Assembly (NCBI GenBank): GCA_020720185.1
Contig: DYPB01000038.1
Location: forward strand, 1 to 18,252
Reading direction: 5' to 3'
DNA length: 18,252 nucleotides
Source: Flavobacterium psychrophilum
Lineage (GTDB): Bacteria; Bacteroidota; Bacteroidia; Flavobacteriales; Flavobacteriaceae
Each line of letters opens with the position of its first letter. Positions within the stretch are counted from its first letter, which is position 1. This document shows, piece after piece, positions 14,753-18,252 of this stretch. The notes under the pieces are model-generated. The model was not told the DNA's origin. It was given only the letters and a program-made list of their open reading frames with translations, and did no database searches. Position numbers and translations under genes: made by a program.

Positions 14753-15409
14753 ATGTTAAAATTTCACAAAGAAGGAGCCAAAATTATATTAATTTCAACT
14801 TTTTTAGCAACCGTTATTATATTAGGATGCGATAAACTTTTAGAAAACCATTGGTTAATAATGGGAATTCAAATAGTGTCGCTGTTTCTATTAATAATAG
14901 TATTACAATTTTTCAGAAACCCAAATAGAGAGATTCAACCAAATGATAATCAAATAATTGCACCTGTTGATGGAAAAGTTGTTGTTATTGAAGAGGTTTT
15001 TGAAAATGAATATTTTAAAGACAAACGATTGCAAGTTTCTATATTTATGTCGCCAATAAATGTTCATGTAACTCGTTATGCAGCAAGTGGCAAGATTAAT
15101 TTTAGTAAATACCACCCAGGAAAATTTTTAGTAGCTTGGCATCCTAAAGCAAGTGAAGAAAATGAAAGAACAACCATAGTTATTCAAAGTAAAAATTTTG
15201 GCGAAATTTTATATCGGCAAATTGCAGGTGCATTAGCTCGTAGAATTGTAAACTATGCACAAGAAGGAACACAAGTTATTCAGGGGCAAGATGCTGGATT
15301 TATAAAATTTGGTTCTCGTGTAGATATTTTTTTACCTTTAGGAACAAAAATTAATGTCCAATTAGGAGAAAAAGCTATTGGAAACAAAACCGTTATTGCA
15401 ATAAAATGA
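14753..15409 (+). CDS. psd: Phosphatidylserine decarboxylase, short form
   Basis: Psd decarboxylates phosphatidylserine to phosphatidylethanolamine using a pyruvoyl group made by self-cleavage. This 218-residue protein is the short form, common in Bacteroidota and in archaeal-type enzymes. It has two N-terminal hydrophobic segments (about 10-28 and 32-50), then the catalytic domain with IAPVDGKVVVIEE, SPINVHVTRYAASG, and the cleavage site FGSRVDIFLP, where Gly-Ser188 would yield the pyruvoyl chain. The stop overlaps the ACBP start as ATGA, which indicates translational coupling. Confidence 0.93.
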   Translation: MLKFHKEGAKIILISTFLATVIILGCDKLLENHWLIMGIQIVSLFLLIIVLQFFRNPNREIQPNDNQIIAPVDGKVVVIEEVFENEYFKDKRLQVSIFMSPINVHVTRYAASGKINFSKYHPGKFLVAWHPKASEENERTTIVIQSKNFGEILYRQIAGALARRIVNYAQEGTQVIQGQDAGFIKFGSRVDIFLPLGTKINVQLGEKAIGNKTVIAIK

Positions 15410-15675
15410 CCAAAAGAGATTTAGATACCCGATTTGAGGAAGCCATAGCATTAGCACAGCAAATTCCACAAGCTGATTTGCCACAAGATGTGCAACTTCG
15501 TTGTTATGCCTATTACAAACAAGCTACTTCTGGATCAATCAATAATGGAAATTTCAATAATTTAGATTTAAGAAATGCCTTTAAAACAAATGCTTGGATG
15601 CAAATAAGTCATCTATCCATTGACGAAGCAAAAGAAATGTACATTGAAGCAATAAATTCATTAGCTCGAAAATAA
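15406..15675 (+). CDS. Acyl-CoA-binding protein
   Basis: This is an 89-residue four-helix protein of the ACBP family, which binds medium- and long-chain acyl-CoA esters in the cytoplasm. Conserved positions are visible: LRCYAYYKQAT (the YKQAT ligand-binding motif), NAWMQ (the KxxAW region), and the final helix SIDEAKEMYIEAINSL. ACBP is best known in eukaryotes but also occurs in bacteria, including Bacteroidota. It is translationally coupled to psd by a 4-bp overlap and lies 7 bp before the SOD gene, so it probably serves acyl-CoA or acyl-chain supply to membrane lipid synthesis; that link is inference. Confidence 0.9.
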   Translation: MTKRDLDTRFEEAIALAQQIPQADLPQDVQLRCYAYYKQATSGSINNGNFNNLDLRNAFKTNAWMQISHLSIDEAKEMYIEAINSLARK

Positions 15676-15682
15676 ATTATAT

Positions 15683-16453
15683 ATGAAAAAAAAAATACCC
15701 TTCATTTTCTTATTCCTCTCAATATTTATCTTTCAATCTTGTAAAAACAAACAACTTACTGAGGTTACTGTACCGCTACCAGACGAAAATCCACAAGAAA
15801 CTCAAATAGGAAATCCTGACGATATTATTGTAAATAAAGGTGCTTTTCAACTAACAAAATTACCAATTAAATACAACTCTTTTGAACCTGAAATTGAAGC
15901 CACAACACTAAAATTGCACTATTCAAAAATTTTTGTAAGCTATACAAATAGCTTTAATAAAATAGCTAATCAATTTAAAATTGAAAACAAATCAATCGAA
16001 GAAATTAATAAAATTTTAGATGTTAATAATCCTTTTTTACGCAATAATGCAGGTGGATACTACAACCACAAATTATATTTTGAAAGTCTAACCTCTAAAA
16101 AAAATAATCTTTTGGATGGCGATTTTAAAAATGCAATTATAACAGATTTTGAATCGTTTGAAAATTTTAAAAATAAATTCAAATCTACTGCAAATGAACA
16201 AATCGGTTCTGGATGGATTTGGTTAATTTTAGACCAAAACAAAAAACTTCAAATTATTTTCACACAAAATGAAGACAATCCATTAATGAATAATTCTCTT
16301 GTTAAAGGTACTCCATTACTTTGTCTGGATTTGTGGGAACATGCCTACATTTCTGAAAATCAATTAAATAAAACCAATTATGTTGATTATTTTTTTGAAA
16401 TTATTAATTGGGATATTGTAATGAGAAGGTATCAAACTGCAATTAATTTATAA
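15683..16453 (+). CDS. Superoxide dismutase (Fe/Mn family) lipoprotein with unusual second-sphere residues
   Basis: This is a 256-residue Fe/Mn SOD-family protein, longer than the usual 200 or so because of a signal peptide with lipobox FQSC (Cys20) and a linker to about residue 50. All four metal ligands are present: His79 (LHYSK), His129 (NNAGGYYNH), and Asp216 and His220 (LDLWEHAY). The gateway tyrosine is present as Tyr87. Several second-sphere positions differ from the norm. The His30 equivalent is Ile83. The Gln146 equivalent of MnSOD (NQD) is Glu197 in NEDNPL. The residue two before the Asp ligand is Cys214. It should be anchored in the envelope, facing outward from the cytoplasm. It is the last gene of the lipid operon and is followed by a hairpin terminator. 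Dismutase activity and metal choice are open. Confidence 0.88.
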   Translation: MKKKIPFIFLFLSIFIFQSCKNKQLTEVTVPLPDENPQETQIGNPDDIIVNKGAFQLTKLPIKYNSFEPEIEATTLKLHYSKIFVSYTNSFNKIANQFKIENKSIEEINKILDVNNPFLRNNAGGYYNHKLYFESLTSKKNNLLDGDFKNAIITDFESFENFKNKFKSTANEQIGSGWIWLILDQNKKLQIIFTQNEDNPLMNNSLVKGTPLLCLDLWEHAYISENQLNKTNYVDYFFEIINWDIVMRRYQTAINL

Positions 16454-16489
16454 AACATCAAGTCTATAATATTTTATGGACTTGATGTT
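16454..16489. terminator. Terminator-like hairpin after the SOD gene
   Basis: A perfect 11-bp inverted repeat, AACATCAAGTC (16454-16464) / GACTTGATGTT (16479-16489), extends inward by another five pairs (one of them G-T) to a TATT loop. It begins directly after the SOD stop. A strong T-run does not follow, so termination may depend mainly on the stem. Confidence 0.6.
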
Positions 16490-16538
16490 AATAAAATCTA
16501 TGCTCAAAAAATTTGACTATAAACACCCCAGTTTTTAA

Positions 16539-16555
16539 GGTGGGTTCTATAAATT
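16539..16555 (+). repeat. 17-bp repeat, copy 2
   Basis: GGTGGGTTCTATAAATT is the exact reverse complement of 3345-3361. It sits after ACACCCCAGTTTTTAA, giving a small CACC...GGTG stem. The flanking intergenic DNA (16490-16745) has no convincing gene. One 33-codon open stretch (16539-16640, plus) has no start codon and may be a gene remnant or chance. Confidence 0.5.
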
Positions 16556-16745
16556 AGCTGATAATCCTGCAAATTTATTAGAAACAAATGTGGACTTTAC
16601 ACTAAATATCGCCAAGAAATCTAAAAAGGATAAAAACTAAAATCCCAATTACTATAACCCAAAATACCGAAAAAATTCTCTTCAAGATAATGTATTGATT
16701 ATAAATTAATTAAAATTAAATTATAAACAAGGTTAAACATTATTT

Positions 16746-17474
16746 TTAGAAATTAGGACTTAAATCATATTTCTTATAAAATTTATCTAATACCGCAACT
16801 ACTTCTTCTTCGGTATCAACAATTTTAATTAAATTCATATCTATCGGACTAACAGTTTGCTCTCTATCTATCATTATTGCCTGAACCCAATCCAATAGCC
16901 CTTGCCAAAAGGAACTTCCTACTAATATAATAGGAAATTTTCCTATTTTTTTTGTTTGTATTAGTGTTATTGCCTCAAAAAGCTCATCTAATGTACCAAA
17001 TCCACCTGGCATAACTACAAATCCTTGCGAATATTTTACAAACATTACCTTTCTTACAAAGAAATAATCAAAATTTAGATTTTTATCTTTATCTATATAT
17101 GGATTGTAGTGTTGTTCAAAAGGCAATTCGATGTTTAACCCTACTGATGTGCCTCCGCCTCGATGTGCTCCTTTATTTCCTGCCTCCATAATGCCTGGTC
17201 CGCCACCTGTTATTACTCCATAACCTGCTTTGCTGATACTATATGCTATACTTTCGGCTAATAAATAATACTTATTGTCTGGTTTTGTTCGGGCAGAGCC
17301 AAAAATTGAAACACATGGTCCTATTCTTGCCATAGATTCGTAACCATTTACAAACTCTGACATAATTTTGAATATCGCCCAGCTGTCATTACTTCTAATT
17401 TCGTTCCATGTCTTTTGCTTTAGTTTATCTTGTATTACTTTATCGTCATCGTTGTCAAAATCTTCTAATTTCAT
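16746..17474 (-). CDS. LOG family protein (TIGR00730 Rossmann-fold, nucleotide phosphoribohydrolase-like)
   Basis: This is a 242-residue cytoplasmic protein of the LYSINE DECARBOXYLASE-like/LOG family, which in characterised members releases the base from nucleoside 5'-monophosphates (cytokinin riboside monophosphate phosphoribohydrolase). Visible motifs are FGSARTKP (58-65), GGGPGIMEAGNKGA (90-103), and PGGFGTLDE (156-164), the family signature with the catalytic Glu. An N-terminal extension of about 40 residues with acidic MKLEDFDNDDDK is typical of the longer subgroup. The lysine decarboxylase name is a historical error. It is transcribed alone; the next gene upstream lies 149 bp away, and no clear promoter match was found before the ATG. 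Confidence 0.9.
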   Translation of the reverse strand: MKLEDFDNDDDKVIQDKLKQKTWNEIRSNDSWAIFKIMSEFVNGYESMARIGPCVSIFGSARTKPDNKYYLLAESIAYSISKAGYGVITGGGPGIMEAGNKGAHRGGGTSVGLNIELPFEQHYNPYIDKDKNLNFDYFFVRKVMFVKYSQGFVVMPGGFGTLDELFEAITLIQTKKIGKFPIILVGSSFWQGLLDWVQAIMIDREQTVSPIDMNLIKIVDTEEEVVAVLDKFYKKYDLSPNF

Positions 17475-17623
17475 AATCTCATTTATTTAATATTTGGTTT
17501 AATTTATCTACTTTTTTATTATTATTTTCTGCTATTTGTATTCTTTTTACTAAAACACACAATAACCTTTTCCCTATTATATCATAATGAGAAAGGTTTT
17601 TATTTCTATTAGTTACTTTTTTA

Positions 17624-18004
17624 TTAAGAAGTTTTCTTATTTGGTTTTAATCTTGGCGAATCATCAACAGTAATGCCCCAATCTACTAACTTTTTTGGGT
17701 TATCTCCAAAACTGGCTTTTAACAATGTAATACTTTTTTTGAGTGCATTTGTAATTTCTGGCATATCTTTATCTCTATCAGCATAATGTTTTTCTGATTT
17801 TGCTTTATGATATTCTGCTAATGCGTGCTCATCAAGGGTAGGGGCAATTTTTAATCCTATAACTGACCAATCTACATCTTGCAAGATGTTTAATGGACTT
17901 GATGTTCCTAAAGCAATATGCTTTTCATAGACTGACTTTGCAGCTTCTAGCATATCTTTTGGTTTTTTTGTCAAAACTACTCTTCCTTTTGTTCTTAAAG
18001 CCAT
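17624..18004 (-). CDS. Conserved hypothetical protein, 126 residues
   Basis: This is a soluble, highly charged, helix-rich protein with no signal peptide or membrane segment. It begins with a basic stretch (MALRTKGRVVLTKKP), then an amphipathic region with MLEAAKSVYEKHIALG and a central helix pair, AEYHKAKSEKHYADRDK and LKKSITLLKASFG. It ends NPKKLVDWGITVDDSPRL plus a basic tail. The NPKKLxDWGxxVDDSP ending resembles an uncharacterised family I recall from Bacteroidota and related phyla; no function is assigned. A textbook promoter supports expression. A 7-bp tandem array begins 3 bp beyond the -33 element. Confidence 0.75.
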   Translation of the reverse strand: MALRTKGRVVLTKKPKDMLEAAKSVYEKHIALGTSSPLNILQDVDWSVIGLKIAPTLDEHALAEYHKAKSEKHYADRDKDMPEITNALKKSITLLKASFGDNPKKLVDWGITVDDSPRLKPNKKTS

Positions 18005-18049
18005 AATTTTTGTTTTTTTTGTTATTATTTATTTAATTTTTTATACTGA

Positions 18050-18080
18050 CAAAGATATAAACTCTTTTTAATATCACAAA
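18050..18080 (-). promoter_or_regulatory. Complete Bacteroidota promoter of the 126-residue protein gene
   Basis: On the minus strand this reads TTTG (18077-18080), a 19-bp spacer, then TATCTTTG (18050-18057). This fits the TTTG-N19-TAnnTTTG consensus of Bacteroidota exactly. The -7 element is 45 bp upstream of the ATG at 18004. Confidence 0.75.
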
Positions 18081-18083
18081 TTT

Positions 18084-18252
18084 ATAATTGAAAATTGATA
18101 ATTGAAAATTGAAAATTGTGAATTGATAATTAAGAATTGTGAATTGATAATTGAAAATTGTGAATTGATAATTAGAAATTGATAATTGATAATTGAAAAT
18201 TGATAATTGAAAATTGATAATTGAAAATTGATAATTGATAATTGATAATTGA
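18084..18252. repeat. 7-bp tandem repeat array (24 units, runs off window)
   Basis: Twenty-four consecutive heptamers occupy 18084-18251 with no break in phase. The commonest units are ATAATTG and AAAATTG, with TGAATTG, AGAATTG, GAAATTG and ATAATTA as variants, so the shared core is nnAATTG. The array continues to the last base, so its full size is unknown. It does not code for a plausible protein and has no spacers. Confidence 0.9.

Noticed and set aside
16539..16640. 33-codon plus-strand open stretch after the SOD gene
   Set aside because: It is preceded directly by a stop, lacks a start codon and has no recognisable match; kept only as a possible remnant.
17564..17598. Weak inverted repeat AACCTTT/AAAGGTT between the LOG gene and the unknown gene
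   Set aside because: Seven base pairs with a 21-nt loop and no T-run on the relevant strand is not enough to call a terminator.
18084..18252. CRISPR array or coding repeat as explanation of the heptamer tract
   Set aside because: Units are 7 bp with no spacers and no cas gene nearby, and the tract has no plausible reading frame.

Overview
The window looks like a stretch of Bacteroidota chromosome, most likely Flavobacteriales. It is very AT-rich, start codons lack Shine-Dalgarno sequences, many upstream regions carry the Bacteroidota -7 element TAnnTTTG, and many envelope proteins are lipoproteins. The gene order folP / DUF1599 / DoxX-thioredoxin / TlpA / tpiA / prmA / clpS and LUD / cdsA / psd / ACBP is, from memory, the arrangement typical of that group. 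No phage, CRISPR array, intact transposon, rRNA or tRNA was seen.

Layout. (1) 1-272: no gene. It holds a comparatively GC-rich, imperfectly palindromic non-coding element and a strong terminator hairpin. (2) 280-3135, minus strand: a tightly coupled three-gene operon for a di-haem oxidoreductase lipoprotein, a Rieske 2Fe-2S lipoprotein and an outer-membrane porin-like barrel. This is a plausible envelope redox module. (3) 3136-3472: intergenic, with divergent promoters and one copy of a 17-bp repeat. (4) 3473-5578, plus strand: a membrane alkaline-phosphatase-fold enzyme of the LTA-synthase family. It converges on the nadC-yihY pair (minus strand, 5588-7421). (5) 7491-8151, plus strand: a small membrane protein and rlmH, tail-to-tail with folP (minus strand, 8148-8972). 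(6) 9072-11970, plus strand: DUF1599 duplicated-domain protein, DoxX-thioredoxin fusion, TlpA-like lipoprotein and tpiA. A structured GC-rich repeat element follows. (7) 12108-13243: prmA and clpS. (8) 13340-16453: LUD protein, cdsA, psd, acyl-CoA-binding protein and a lipoprotein superoxide dismutase in one compact operon. (9) 16454-18252: a terminator hairpin, a LOG-family protein, an unrecognised 126-residue protein with a textbook promoter, and a 24-unit 7-bp tandem array that runs off the window end.

How the genes work together. Region 8 links phospholipid head-group synthesis (CDP-diacylglycerol, then phosphatidylserine decarboxylation to phosphatidylethanolamine) with acyl-CoA handling and an envelope-anchored SOD. 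Region 6 contains two thioredoxin-fold proteins side by side, one fused to a DoxX/MauE-like membrane domain, which suggests a periplasmic thiol-redox pair. Region 2 contains an outer-membrane channel and two envelope redox proteins.

Most of the window is conserved core genome. The points most worth a second look are the SOD, whose metal ligands are intact but whose second-sphere residues are unusual, the DHOR-Rieske-porin operon, and the heptamer array that abuts the promoter of the unknown gene.
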